Assembly (NCBI RefSeq): GCF_000150275.1
Contig: NW_002060943.1
Span: 2,632,462-2,696,461 of the forward strand
Direction of reading: 5' to 3'
DNA from: Trichoplax adhaerens
Lineage: Eukaryota; Placozoa; Uniplacotomia; Trichoplacea; Trichoplacidae
DNA length: 64,000 bases
Below the pieces are notes generated by a model. That model made no database searches. It was not told where the DNA came from and saw only the letters and a list, made by a program, of their open reading frames with translations. Both the position numbers and the translations under genes were made by a program. Positions 1 through 12,700 of the stretch are shown here, one piece after another; the stretch's first letter is position 1, and the number at the start of each line of letters is the position of its first letter.

Positions 1-70
1 CATATAGAATACAGTAGAGTACAATGATTATCATCAGGACATTTAGAATATCATGATTGCAGTTAGTAAG

Positions 71-1258
71 CTAAATGGATGTATTTGACAATTTTTCGGT
101 CAATTCATCAGCTGGTAACGAATCAACAAAGTTCATGTAATGCTGGTAAGGACGTTTAGCGACTAAATTGCAAAAATCTTGATCATTTTTAGTTATAAAA
201 GAGCCCAATGAAGGCTGATATGGTCCTTCCCATAAGCGAAGATGTTTAAGATAGGCTATTCTATTGTATAAGCGTTTAGTGGAGTAGCCTAATGCAGATG
301 GACAGTTATGAATTTGTTCCAGATCGATCTTGAGATGATCACGTAAGAGGGCAAATTTGATTTTCATCGACTTGACAGTATAACCAAGGCATGGAGGATT
401 GATCCAAATAATTCGACGTGGGCTACCACCACCATAACCTACTTCAACTAGCCAATGTACTTTTTCCTCTAATTTATTGATATTGGTGACAAAGATGGAG
501 GGATAACGTAGTAATAGGCTAACAATTTCACTACGATCGAAACCTAACCTTTCCAGCCAAACGATTTTAAAGCTGAAACCACTACTAGTCGCATAGAGAA
601 GACGAGGTTGGCGTTTAATCAATGTCAATACTGTTGCAGGATTCATACCAATTTCAGCGATACAATTAATGCGTTCTTCAATAGTACCTTTACGTGAGAT
701 TAAAAAGTAGGGATATTTACGAATAATTTGCTTGACAGCAGCATCATTCTTAAAGAAGTGATATAAATAATGGATCTTGGGAAGGATATTGCTTTTCACA
801 TCATAAGCTAACAAGCGTGGAAATTTAACAGCTGTACTACGGACCCAATCCATATCCAGATATTCCTTACCCCAAAATTCAATTCTTTCAATTAATAGTT
901 TTTTCTCCATGACTACAATAAATGGCCACATAGTAAATATTTTATTGAGCCCTGCGGTCTGGAAACCGAACGATTGTAAACATTGTATGCTATCACAAGT
1001 GTAGTCCAAACTCCATTCTCGACTACCGCTGGCGAGTAATTTCTTGGCCACCGATTTTTTCAGCTGTAATCCTGTCTTTTCTAGTACATTGTTGATGAAG
1101 ATATCATCACTAAATTCATTGCAGAGAATAACATTAATATTAAAGCAACGATATTGCATCGGTAATGTTAGCCTAGGTAAAGTCTTGATAGGCGTTGAAA
1201 ATTTGCTTGCAATCTTCCAAATTAGCGACGCCATGTTGTCAAAGCTATTCCCAATCAA
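71..1258 (-). CDS. mTERF-domain mitochondrial transcription termination factor family protein
   Basis: A 395-residue intronless reading frame. Seen: a chain of about 30-residue helical repeats, each with a core of the form PxxL/F, for example FPRLLAYDV, KYPYFLIS, RQPRLLYA, RYPSIFV and CPSALGYS. This spacing is the signature of mTERF repeats, which stack into a superhelix that binds mitochondrial nucleic acid or ribosomal RNA. The N-terminus from the second Met (residue 9, codon at 1234) reads MASLIWKIASKF and then basic/hydroxylated residues with no acidic ones, as in a mitochondrial presequence; either Met could be the start. Length fits MTERF1-4 of animals (about 380-400). Which paralogue it is cannot be settled by eye. 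The 5' end faces the RhoGAP gene across a satellite-bearing gap. Role in mitochondrial transcription or ribosome assembly is family knowledge. Confidence 0.87.
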   Translation of the reverse strand: MIGNSFDNMASLIWKIASKFSTPIKTLPRLTLPMQYRCFNINVILCNEFSDDIFINNVLEKTGLQLKKSVAKKLLASGSREWSLDYTCDSIQCLQSFGFQTAGLNKIFTMWPFIVVMEKKLLIERIEFWGKEYLDMDWVRSTAVKFPRLLAYDVKSNILPKIHYLYHFFKNDAAVKQIIRKYPYFLISRKGTIEERINCIAEIGMNPATVLTLIKRQPRLLYATSSGFSFKIVWLERLGFDRSEIVSLLLRYPSIFVTNINKLEEKVHWLVEVGYGGGSPRRIIWINPPCLGYTVKSMKIKFALLRDHLKIDLEQIHNCPSALGYSTKRLYNRIAYLKHLRLWEGPYQPSLGSFITKNDQDFCNLVAKRPYQHYMNFVDSLPADELTEKLSNTSI

Positions 1259-1289
1259 CTGATTAGAGTCACGTAGAGAGCCGCCCTAT

Positions 1290-1976
1290 ACTGTACCGTA
1301 CGGTACTCTACTGGACCGTATTGAACGGTACCGAACCTTACCGCGCCGTACTGAACCGCGCCGAACTGTACTGGTCCGCGCTGGTCCAGATCGAACTGTA
1401 CTGAACTAAACTAAACTAAACTAAACTGGACTTGTCTAGGTCATACAAACACAATACAGTATTAGACCTGACAGTAGTGCCAACCATATCAACACCATCC
1501 AGATCGAACCGCCCTGAACCGTACCGCACTGGACTGGTCCGCGCTGATCCATATCGCACTGAACTGCACTGAACTGCACTGCACTGAACTGCACTGCACT
1601 GTACTGAACTGCACTACACTGAACTGCACTACACTGAACTGCACTGAACTGAACTGAACTGAACTGAACTGCACTGAACTGCACTGAACTGCACTGAACT
1701 GAACTGAACTGATCTGCACTGATCTGCACTGCACTGAACTGAACTGCACTGAACTGCACTAAACTAAACTGAACTCAACTAAACTAAACTAAACTAAACT
1801 AAACTAAACTAAACTAAACTAGACTAAACTAAACTAGACTAAACTAAACTAGACTAAACTAAACTGAACTAAACTGAACTAAACTGAACTAAACTGAACT
1901 AAACTGAACTAAACTAAACTAAACTAAACTGAACTTGTCTATGTCATACAAACACCGTATTAGACCTGACAGTATA
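1290..1976. repeat. Pentanucleotide (NACTG/TAAAC) satellite with a duplicated flank
   Basis: The stretch runs in 5-base steps. About 1290-1420 is a degenerate CYGNN form (CTGTA, CCGTA, CTGAA, CCGCG). About 1545-1765 is AACTG/CACTG. About 1765-1935 is mostly TAAAC with interspersed TGAAC. A non-repeat segment beginning CTTGTCTAGGTCATACAAAC occurs at 1431-1476 and again, with a 5-base deletion, at 1934-1974, so a unit of roughly 500 bases has been duplicated in tandem. Long open frames on the minus strand (pentapeptide repeats such as QFSAV) are by-products of the 5-base period, not genes. Confidence 0.93.
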
Positions 1977-3115
1977 CAAAGGTGCAGCGAGAGACAGTGA
2001 TTGTTGTTGGTTTCTATATGCAATGATACAGTACTGAGAATGGCGTATGTTGCTGGTCATTTCAAGTGTATTGTATATCTGCAATGGGTACACTATGGTC
2101 GTCCACGATTGTTGCGCAAAATGAGCTGCTCAACTCCATACGCACTGGTGCTTTCCACTGAATGTCATCGTAAACACCGAGTTGGATTTTTGCAGCAGAT
2201 GGGCAAATTGTCAGATGGCACAGCCAAGAGACTCAAGTGAGAGCTTTGATTGTGGCTGTAGGTGCCTTTCTGTGTTTGCAATTCCATCTGACGACGGAGA
2301 ACGTTTTCATGCGTTCAATTGCTTATGAATCATACCAAATTCAAGGATGGCTAAGCAATATTGACAAGAAAGAGAGTGACTACAAGTGGCTGTTGACTGC
2401 AAAATACTGTTACTTTCAATACATTACTGTACTATACTCTCAGTCTCTAGTAGACGTTGAAATATACAGACCTAGGAACGTCTCAGAACATTGCTGTTTG
2501 CGATATTAAAATCTCCAGAACATGATCTTACTGCATACAAAATTTGGAAATAAAGTTTGGACGCATCTGTCATACAGAACTAAATAAGATGTGTCCAGAC
2601 TTTCCGGACACCCTGCACAGTACTGGAATGTCGAGGCCAAAGACAAATTCTCTCTTAGTTATCATAGAGTTGTAGATACCTCTACTAGTCTACGCTTGGC
2701 ACTATCATTTTTTCAGTCTTTCTTGACATGCAATACAGTTAAAATGACCAGTCAAATATTCGGCTGCACATTTTTACTATGATGAAGAATCCTTTCCTGC
2801 CCCTCTCTTTGTACTATTGTTGATTCTTTAATGCACTTACTGTAGTGTTCGTCCCCGTTCAAGGCAAGTAAATTACTTTAACGGGCGTTCACTTCAAAAG
2901 AGTACCGAGACTGACTGACTGACTCTTTTTTCTCCTCATTCTACGATAGGCTATCACTAAAACTGTACAGTATACTGTAATAGTTGGCCACGGCAATGGT
3001 TGACAGTAGAGTGCATCATTTTGGACTTGATTTTAGTTGACTTGAATTCACTCTTTCGCCATGTTGTGCGAAATGCTTTACAACAGCTTTATTCTACTTG
3101 GATGTTTACTGGAGT

Positions 3116-3221
3116 TGACGTCAAGCCGCTGCTTGTCATCCAGTCCCAATGATGGTTGTGCGCAGGTCCAACTTCATTCACTGAGTGGTGAACAACCTAT
3201 TGTGACGTCACACTATTTGAA
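3116..3221 (+). promoter_or_regulatory. Two palindromic TGACGTCA (CRE-like) sites and a TTTGAA element
   Basis: TGACGTCA occurs at 3116-3123 and at 3203-3210, the second followed by TTTGAA at 3216-3221. TGACGTCA is the consensus for CREB/ATF bZIP factors. TTTGAA is the cell-cycle homology region (CHR) bound by MuvB complexes in animals, and vertebrate ARHGAP11A is a cell-cycle gene. That these sites act here is inference. The octamer also occurs within the gene at about 7053, so it is not exclusive to the promoter. Confidence 0.35.
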
Positions 3222-3636
3222 TTTGCAAGCGGCAGTTTAAAGTCGGACTCGAGTGTCAACGTTTGCAAACGTTTTTCTGTCAGGTCAATTGGACAGTACG
3301 CGTCAACAACGACTGAGTCAAGCTACAGTGCTACACACCATCGCTTTGTCTTCGACCATGGACTGCAAAGAGTCTAAATTGTAAACAACCTCTGCAGCGC
3401 TCCATAAGGATTTTCACTGGTGAACGGTTCAGTAAGCTGCAGACAGAGTCATTGCCAGCCAGTGAAATTTTACAATTTTTTTTTTTTTTTCTCTCTCTTT
3501 GAATCCCTTTGATTTTCTTACATTGGTTGCCAATTTAGCCTAATAAGGGAAAGCAATCCAGTTTTAGATTGATTTTTGCAAGTAATTTACCTAGCCTGGT
3601 GTGTTGTAGTCGTCGATTGGCTAAAAAAGAAAGCAG

Positions 3637-3826
3637 GTAAGGTTCAAAAATGAGCTTGGTTATGCTCGGTTCTCTTTGGCCAACCAAAGCACGCATACAG
3701 CCATGGCAATCATGCCTTGGGCTCGTTGTCCATGGCGTCCTTTCAACTTGATTTTCAATGCATAGCTTTAACCTAACTACAAATAGCCAGACAAATAAAT
3801 TATTGTAATATGTTTTTTTGGGGCAG
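3637..3826 (+). other. Possible 5' UTR intron of the RhoGAP gene
   Basis: AAGCAG followed by GTAAGG at 3637 is a near-perfect donor. A pyrimidine-rich stretch ending in GGGCAG at 3826 is a good acceptor. The interval is 190 nt, within the range of introns in this window. It would place a non-coding first exon upstream of the ATG at 4195. No transcript evidence is available. Confidence 0.4.
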
Positions 3827-4194
3827 GTAGACTACGAGGTAGTTTTATCGTTGTCGGTGGAGGAAAATACTTCATCGAGTAACACTGTTGTCGACGACGA
3901 CGACAAGCGGATTGTGTGACCAAGTGGGATCACAGAGACTTGAAAGCCTTCTACAAAGCAACAACCTTGACCAACATTACATTACAAAGACTGAGACTAG
4001 ATTTGCATTGGCAACGACTGGTATAAGATAGAAGATTGATTCAAGCTAAAAGATTCATTATTATTACAGTAACCTGATAGAATAGAGAGTGGAAGACAAG
4101 CTTAAAAGCACACATCAACTTACACTTTCTCCAAGTTCAAGACATTGCACGTTAGTCACCTACAAGTACCTATTGAAAATCATCAACCTGAACC

Positions 4195-7100
4195 ATGGCA
4201 TCACTAATATTTAGTATGGATAATCGAGATCATGCTTACATCGTCATACGTCAATTATTGTGTAGCCGTCGAATTAAAGTACCCGATGGTGTAATCCAAG
4301 CTAATAGGGTAAGTGAATTAGTACAAACACTTTGAAAGCGTTATATTAGCTTGTCAGAGCCATCCAAACAGGCTGTGCCGTATTTTATAGTCGATCCTGC
4401 TATGCTTTGCATGTAACGGATGTAAATCCTCTGTAACAATGATCGCCAAGAAAGACAGTTAACATACAGACAGATACATTGCTATCTTGATCCCATTCCT
4501 TAAGCAATAGAAGAAGCTTTCTAGATTTTACAATCTACCAACATAACAAGCCTATACCACACTATCGGTAGATGCGCATCCCTGCCATACTTCCATCAAA
4601 GGAGCTGTCAAACAATAGAAATAGTTATCGATCAATCCTATTCGATTGCTTCAAGGTTAATAGTTAGAATTATAAGTAGGATAAAGTGGCAAGATAACCT
4701 ACTCGTAAGTAGCATAAAGTACACCAACTGAACACGATGTAGCCATGTTAGTCAGATTTCTGTCTAAAGTCCATGACCTACAAATGAAAGCTTCTATAAA
4801 CGGACAACCCCTATTGCTCTACCTTATTAACCTTGATACAGTGTATTTAAAAACAGCAAGAAGTGATTGTATAGTCTATTTTGACTGCTAAGCATTTGTC
4901 ATGATTCGCGTATCGTTTATTATTGTAGAATCATAGCCAAGACAACCCTGCTTCAGTTTTAGGATTGCCAGCAACATTGGTCCCATACAAGCAAGATAAT
5001 CAAACGGAACACTATGCCATTCCAACGTAAGTAACTGCAGCATTTTAGAAATTAATTATCGGCAACTACTTTAATGCATAGAATGACGCAATCAAATGCT
5101 ACTCCTACAACAATCGCAGTTTTCATTATTCCTTTACGTGTCGTATGCTTTATATAGTTAACACGAATAGACCTCCAAAAATTTGTTAGTACACTATAAA
5201 GTTAACGAGATATAGATATACATGCACTGATGACCGTCAAAATCATCTGTCTGTCTTAGTTATTCTAACGCTCTACATGTTGTATTACGTACATCTCTCT
5301 AGAAAGTGGGACCAATACCTCACCTATCATGTCACTAGAATTCACTACATGATCAAATTAGTTAATGCAACTGTTGCATATCAGGAAATCATATCAGCAG
5401 TTAAATAAACTACCAGTGTAGCATAATAACACGATTGTAGCTAATTTATAATATTAGTTTCTAACAATTTCTGTTTAAATAATTAGACGCTGATATATGC
5501 AACTTTAATCGAATCAATCTAATCAATTCTATAACTGCAATGTTTCCCAACAGCTTTTTACATCAAACAAGTGAATTTCTACGAAGACATCTTCACACAG
5601 AAGGCCTGTTCAGAAAATCTGGATCACGTTCACGACAAAAAATACTACTGGTAAATAGCTAAAAGCGATGTTTAATTCAATTCGTAATCTCTTCGTAAAA
5701 TTAAATTATGCTTCAAAATACTACAACAACGTACTAGGCACAAATCGGTAAAGTTAACCAGGATTGGAGTGAAGATGCTAATGTGCATGATATTGCTACG
5801 TTATGGAAGCAATTTCTACGTTCCTTGTCCTTTCCTGTATTGCCTCACGAATTTCATGAAGCACTTTTACAATGTGCTTCAATGAAAGCAAGTCGTCTGC
5901 ATCAAATGACAATATTATTACTGTGCTTGTTATTTCCACGGGATAACTTAAACGTTTTGCATTATATTATGAAATTTCTGAAAGATGTTGCTACTCAATC
6001 CGATCAAAATCAAATGGATAGTAATAACTTAGCACTAGTTTTAACGCCAAGTTTAATGCCTGACGTCAGCAATAATGATGATAATAGCGATTTACTATCA
6101 TTACAAACAACCATCATAAAAACTTTAATCGATAATGCCGATAAAATTGGCTTTATACCATCTGACGTACTGGAAGATATCCAACAGCTTAAAGATAAAT
6201 TCACTTTGTTGCCCAATGATGACAAATTTGCAATGAATAAATTTAGTAGTAAGTATTATGCTATTGTTAGTACTTACTAGACAACTGCCTTCGTACGACT
6301 GCTTAATAAATTGCAAATAATACAGTATTCACTAAATAGAGCGTCAGTCGGAATATATCATTTATTTGATTCAAAATCAACACTCTTTAATGCTTAAATA
6401 TGTGTATTACTAAAATTTATCATAGATCAAAAGAAGAGCAAACGTCGTTTAAGAACTCGATCATCGAATGCTCGTCTATGCAGGGCTGGTATTGATCCTC
6501 ATAACAAAAAATGTAAGACTACGGAACAAAACTTGACCTACCGTATGGACTAGTTACTAATAATTCAGCTATTACAACTTAGTTGACTGTGCAGTTTTAG
6601 CGTCAATAAAGGATAATAGAAATAATTACTACAGTACGAAGATATTTCCTAAGCCTTTTCAAATCAAGATTGACTTACAATTGATAATTACTACTAAAGC
6701 TAAATCGAGACAGGCTATATCACCAGACTTTCTAAAGGCCTTAAAGGACGATAATGCTACCAATTCGGTCGTTGGCCCTGTAGTTAGTTTCAATTCCGAA
6801 GCATGTTCCTCTCCATTGTTGGATTCAGCTCAAGGATTAAAAAGAAAACATGATAACAGCAACATGATGAAAGCAACGAAAAAGTTTGTGCTGCATTATG
6901 CTTATATCTCTAAATTTTACTGTGGCTGATTGGAGCCAACTGATTTTTAAGCTTTTCATATATGAACTCTGATTTCATACTATTTGGAATCATTGCTATT
7001 ATTGTAGGCGTGCTGCTTCAGTCATGCAACGTATACACAGTCCTTATGTATCGATGACGTCAAAGCTGCGTGGTCGTTCGTCCAAATTTCCGCAGATACA

Positions 7101-7762
7101 GCAACGTTAGTTACTGTTCAAAGGCATGCTTGGTTTTATGTACTAGATAATATATTATAATGTCGATATTATTTTAATCATAATAGTAATTATAATGGAA
7201 TTCCTTACAATTATTGTAGTATATCTATAGATTAATGTCTTACATATTTGGAATTGCAGTTCCTTCTATGTTTAACAATGAGAATGCAGAACCAGCGTTT
7301 TTACGCTTGGGCCAACAAATTGGTAACTTAACTCCCACAAAAGTAAATACACATCGTCGCCACAAAAGTGCAAGAAGACCAATGTAAGTCAAAATTTACA
7401 TATACCAACTAGTTACATTTTACCACAGATTTAAAAAAGTATTAATATGATTTCGTTGATACGACAATAACAGTTGACACTCGTCAGTACTTTGACCAGA
7501 TTGTATGAATAGATTTACTTCATCGTATATCATTAACATATAGTCTACACTGAAAAGAATTTACTCGACGATAACAAGCTGTATTGCTTTAAATCAACTG
7601 TTGTCATCTATTTTCACTAGGCGTGCAGGATTTGTTGGAAGGATGCCTGTACCTGAGACTTCAACTGATAGCCAACGCCATTCGGTAAAGATTGAAGACG
7701 GATACGAAATTATTAGCAGTGCAGGTAACTTTAGCGTTTTTAACTATTTGATAATCTCATAG
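4195..7762 (+). CDS. ARHGAP11-like Rho GTPase-activating protein
   Basis: Coding exons: 4195-4308, 4929-5026, 5554-5650, 5738-6248, 6426-6512, 6700-6883, 7008-7105, 7260-7383, 7621-7762; phase is kept at each join, giving about 484 residues. The ATG has AACCATGG context and an in-frame TGA directly upstream (4189-4191). A RhoGAP domain spans about residues 45-220: GLFRKSG with the arginine finger at R91, LWKQFLRSLSFPVLP with the conserved Lys at 127, and the MDSNNLALVLTPSLM helix. Such domains stimulate GTP hydrolysis by Rho-family GTPases. The layout (GAP domain near the N-terminus, then a KKSKRR basic stretch and a low-complexity tail) matches ARHGAP11A, which acts in cytokinesis. The exon 6 donor (GTTTGT) is weak. 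The last exon could instead splice at GCAG/GTAACT near 7724, so the C-terminus is less certain. The protein is much shorter than the vertebrate one. Confidence 0.85.
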
Positions 7763-9772
7763 GAGTCATTGTATAAAGTGGAATCAACTTTTAAAACTTG
7801 TAAATTCTGTTAGTTTATAAAAAATTAATTGTTACCTAGCTCAGCTAACCACATCTTTTCTATTCTATTATTGATATCATGTACAGTCTAAAAAAAGAGT
7901 GCATTGTTTTTACTCAGTGCTTTGCGCTAAAAAGAAAAGTTATTGAGCTATTAGATGCTATATCTTAAGAATTTGAAAATCCAAGCGATACTTTTAAAGC
8001 AAGACATGAGTATGGATAAGGGATGTCTACGTGTTAAACTATTATTACTATAAGTACTTTTACTTTGTCATTTGATTTTTCCCATTGTTGGGTAAAAAAA
8101 ATGTAGACATAAGTCTAGTTAATCAATTATTCGATTAAAAAGTTTTTAATGATTGTAACTACGAAATATCCGTTAAAAATCGTAATATAATTCAAAACAG
8201 CTTACGAAGAAAATGTCAGCCGTAGATTGTAACTGTGATGATACGATCATTTAATATCGCCTTATGCCATTTGGCTTTCTAGTGTTACCGCACCTTATGA
8301 AACCAAATCAGGAATGATGCATTACTGAAGAGCTACGTTATAAGAATTTTGAGTTTAAAAAATGGACTTAATTTTTAAAACTGTGATCGTAATCATATAA
8401 TTTCAATAATACGGTCACTAATACTATTTCTTGCCTATTCTTTGAAGTATTGATAATTAATCAATATACTGCTCTGCAGTTGTAAAATGTTTATACGAAG
8501 TTGTGTATTTGTATGTAATTGACATACCATAATACTGTGTTGTTACCTTGTTTACATTTTGGCACACCTCAATCCATTTATGTTGTATATGATCACATAT
8601 AAAATAAAGCCCAAAGAGTTTATCACCATACTGTCAATAATATAATTATACCTTGGCAACACTTAGCACGCCTGTCATAGCGAATTCAGTTAGGATAAAA
8701 TCATGATCATCCTAGGCTTGGTAATGAATGGGTTTAGAATCTTCTTCGATTCTTGGAAATTTGAGTTATTAAAATTAAGCAAATCTCTAATGTGACATAC
8801 ATATCGCTATAATTAGCACAAGCTACAACAGGTTTCGATGTGGATTACTACGGCAAATAATGCCACAGCCAACCACAATAACGGTAGTTCTTGGAGGGAT
8901 ACTGCATTTCTCCTAATATTCCGACTGTGAAATCAATTTCGAGTTACTATCTAGCTTCAATAGCGACTGTACAGTTCTTTAACCCAATCTTGATACATTT
9001 CAATTATTATAACATATCAGTAATTTGAATAGTTAATGCCCATTCAGCGATAGGTATTCTTAGCCAAGTGCTACTGGCAACAGCTTTTACGTAGAATATG
9101 CACGAAATGAGAAGATATTCAATGTTGTGGCACGCTAGCACACTAAGGACTAACAGCTAATATACGAGCATGTAACATCATCACCAGAATAGTCAGTAAT
9201 ACTCATTCAACAGTTATACATCAAATTGATGCTGTACCGTGCACAGTATAGTAATCTCCGATTAAGAATTTAATATAATCTTTAATATAGGTATCTAAGT
9301 ATTTAACATGCTGAATAAATGCGGATATCATACAATAAAATTACTGCTATTATTGGTAAATGAAGCGATCTAAAATTTGCTTAAAATAAGAATCTAATAA
9401 TCTAAGATTAAGAAAAATTAATTAGCAGCAATTCAGGCTTCCATTCCTTTACAACCTATTCATATGTAATATCGCTAATAACTGTAATATAACTAAGCTA
9501 GTACATCATAAGTGGCTGATTCTATGCTTGTCGCACCAACAAGCAATTATAGAACAAATGTTATTTTGTGGTATTCAATCCTAAAGCAATTGCAGCTCTA
9601 ATACGATATCCATATCAATTTTTTCGCCAAATATTTGATATAAAATTCATTGTTTATAATATCATGATTTTTATCGCCAATAAGGCTATGATATGAAACA
9701 ATTTTAGATTGATGTTAAATTAATTATTGGAATAACTTGGATAACAAGTGCAAACGATGTCGTTTTTCATGA
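7763..9772. other. Convergent intergenic gap, no gene seen
   Basis: Both flanking genes end here. The sequence is AT-rich with frequent stops on both strands. I see no domain-like frames, satellite array or RNA gene. It should contain the two 3' UTRs. Confidence 0.6.
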
Positions 9773-12700
9773 CTAGTCTACAACTTCAGAAATATCCATA
9801 TCATTTCTTTGTAACAGCGAATGTAGTAGTGTAGTGAATCTTTCAGAAACCACTGCATTGGAATTCTTCATGTTCTTGTATAATTCGATTCCTTGGTTAA
9901 CATCATTGTTATTGCCTATCAAGAAAAGAAAATTAGAACTTTAATCAACATCTGCTACTTATCGTTTGCATTACAGATAAAAATTGGATAAAGCAATATT
10001 TAGCAAAATATCATACTATAAACAAGGAGTAGCCCTTCGTTAAGATAGGATTGATCCAAAGGAACATGATGACGTTTAGTAAACTCTTGAAGCGTTTGTA
10101 ATATTTCTAAGTTATTGGTTCTCACACAAGTTTTAGCTATCGCTTTAAATCGAGTGATTAAACGACTGGAATTTTCGCCCTTCAAATACTAATACAGATA
10201 GAGAATTAAAAATATTTTATCATACTTAATACTCACATAATCATTTATGATATCAACGATAAGCGATTATATAACTATCATTGCTTAGTCCTATTAACCT
10301 TGTAATAATTATCAGCAACTGCCACTTGGTTTGCAGCTAAATTGGAAGCTAACAATATTTCTTGCATTTCATTATAATCGATATCAAAAATTCTCCGCAT
10401 ATCCTTAACAACTACAAATAGCACAATGTTAGAACTTAAGAACTTGTAATATACGAATTAAATTGAGCAGTAGTGATCGTCACTTACATGTATTAGCAGT
10501 ATCTTGATCATTTTTAGAAATAGCTAACGTTATCATCTGCTCGAAAGACCTAACATATGGTACTTTGTTTTCAGCCAAAGCACAGTCAAGAATCTCTTTT
10601 GCTCGATCAAGGTTTCGACTGCAAAGTGTAGTAATAGCATTACAAATATTACATAACGGATTTAGTAACATCATGTTATTTATTATTATATTAATGCACC
10701 TTTCAGCGAATAATCCAATCAAAATAACGAAACATATCTTTGGTATTTCTACTTGTAAGTCTTTCATTTCCAAGTACAACTTATAAGCATTTTCACAATC
10801 ACCTATCATCAAATATTGATAATTGCTTTACTTCATTGCATTTCCAGTTCAGAAATTTAACATTGAAGGATAATAAATTTGCAGAAGCAAATTTGTATAT
10901 TGTGCTTCACCTCGATTTCTGTAGGCTTTCAACAAAGATGTATAAGCAAATGGTAAAGGAGTGTTCCCTGCGGCTTTAACCTCAGCTAATTTTTCCAAAG
11001 CAGCTGTTAACGTAGATATTATGTCAATTAATTTTTATCCTCAATCTGTACCCTTTATACCCGATTCGATTCAAGTACAATTGTTACTTGTAACGGACTA
11101 TAAAAATTTTACCTTCAATATTCATCTGTGACGCCGCAGCTTCAACATACACATTCATTGTCATAATATCTTTACTTTCACTTTCAATAGATCTATGAAT
11201 TGAATTTTCATAGTTGTATTTACTTCTAGTTTATCATAATATCAGCTTAATTGTACCTTCTCCAATTTACTTACTGCAATGCTGCTGCTTCGTCTCCACG
11301 CCCAGCCCGTTGTAGGGCCGTAATTATCATATGAATAGCCGCAGAAATCGGTCTAAATTTAGTGTAAATTCCAACATTACAAAAAATATACTTCTAGATG
11401 CAATACAAAATACTGAACATTTACTACTAACCTTACAGACTTCTCTACCATTTCATCATAAATTCTTAAAATCTGGTCGAAATTCTAATAACAAAAATTA
11501 AGAAAATTATCGATCTGAAAGTTATGTACAAAATCGCACCTGAGGATTTCATTTTACCTTTGACCCATGATATGCGAATATTAAGTGAGAATAGCTTAGA
11601 TTCGTTAAACCATCTTGAGCCTGTAAAAAGCATACCAATTAATTATAAGCATACTAACTGAACCGTACATTACGTTACATTACAGCCAAAGACATGCCAC
11701 AAAGTCTAACCTTTAACTCATCAAAGCACTTCTGCGCTAAATCTACTTTACCAAGTTTTGCGAGCATCTGACCATCAGAAAAACGCAATGTTAGCATACA
11801 CACGTAGTAGCGATTGTAGAATGTGAAAAAAATCTCAATAATTACAAGTTACTGTTCACTCTACCTTCAAGACAACTCTGTACTGATATTTATCGAGTGA
11901 TAGCTTATGATCTCTCATTATCCTGCCGTACTATAAAGAACGGAAATGCAAAATTAATGAAATAGTAGTCATCTACATATTTTATCTAAAAATTTAATGT
12001 TTTATGGCCAATTTTGCGGATGACACTAATCCCGTTAGTACTAAAAGTGAAGTAAACATAGTTACCCTAAAAAAAGCAGCTTCGTTCATTTTACGGCATA
12101 ATCCACTAAGTACTCTGGTGTGAACAATGGAAGTGACATGTTTTCCCAAACCCTAATAAAACAATTTAAAAATTATATTTAGTCCTAAGTCTTACTGCTG
12201 TCAAAAGCCATTAAAGTATATTCTATGAGCTATCAATCTACCTCTTTTAATAGCGATTCAACCAATTCTTCAGCTTGTGAGGTTTGCTCATTGTTAACGA
12301 AATTCGATACTAACTCTTCAATGATACTATAAACTATAATATCGGTGAGGTTAAATAAATTTTATCGCCTTACATATTATTGTGAGCAAAAAAAGTCATC
12401 CTATGATATTCTTACTTTTCGAATTCAAATCCTCTCTGGAGTTCACCATCTTGATGTACTACGAATTATACGACCATTCAAAACAGCATATCTTTACTAT
12501 ATACTATCAAATTAATGTATCAATCTATCTAAACGATTGCTTACGTTTAAACATCCTTCAGCGTTAAAGAGTCTATTTAGAACGAACAAAAATCATAGAT
12601 CAAACAAATAATCTAAAAAATACGGTCTTGTAGTATTATTGGCATATAGGTTACTTTAATAGTGAAAGTATGGTTGCTGATTGCTTTTCAAGAACTTCTG

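Larger units (their letters stand above)
1977..4194. other. 5' flank between satellite and RhoGAP gene, with no convincing upstream gene
   Basis: Short open frames occur near 2001-2240, 2237-2509 and 2591-2782 but have no recognisable domain or splice context. GC content is visibly higher than in the intergenic DNA downstream. A run of (ACTG) lies near 2908-2924 and a T-run near 3477-3491. The part nearest the gene probably holds its promoter and 5' UTR. Confidence 0.5.

Noticed and set aside
1436-1759. Minus-strand open frames with QFSAVQFSAV-like repeats
   Set aside because: They come from a 5-base satellite that happens to lack stops in several frames; composition and period match the DNA repeat and not a protein.
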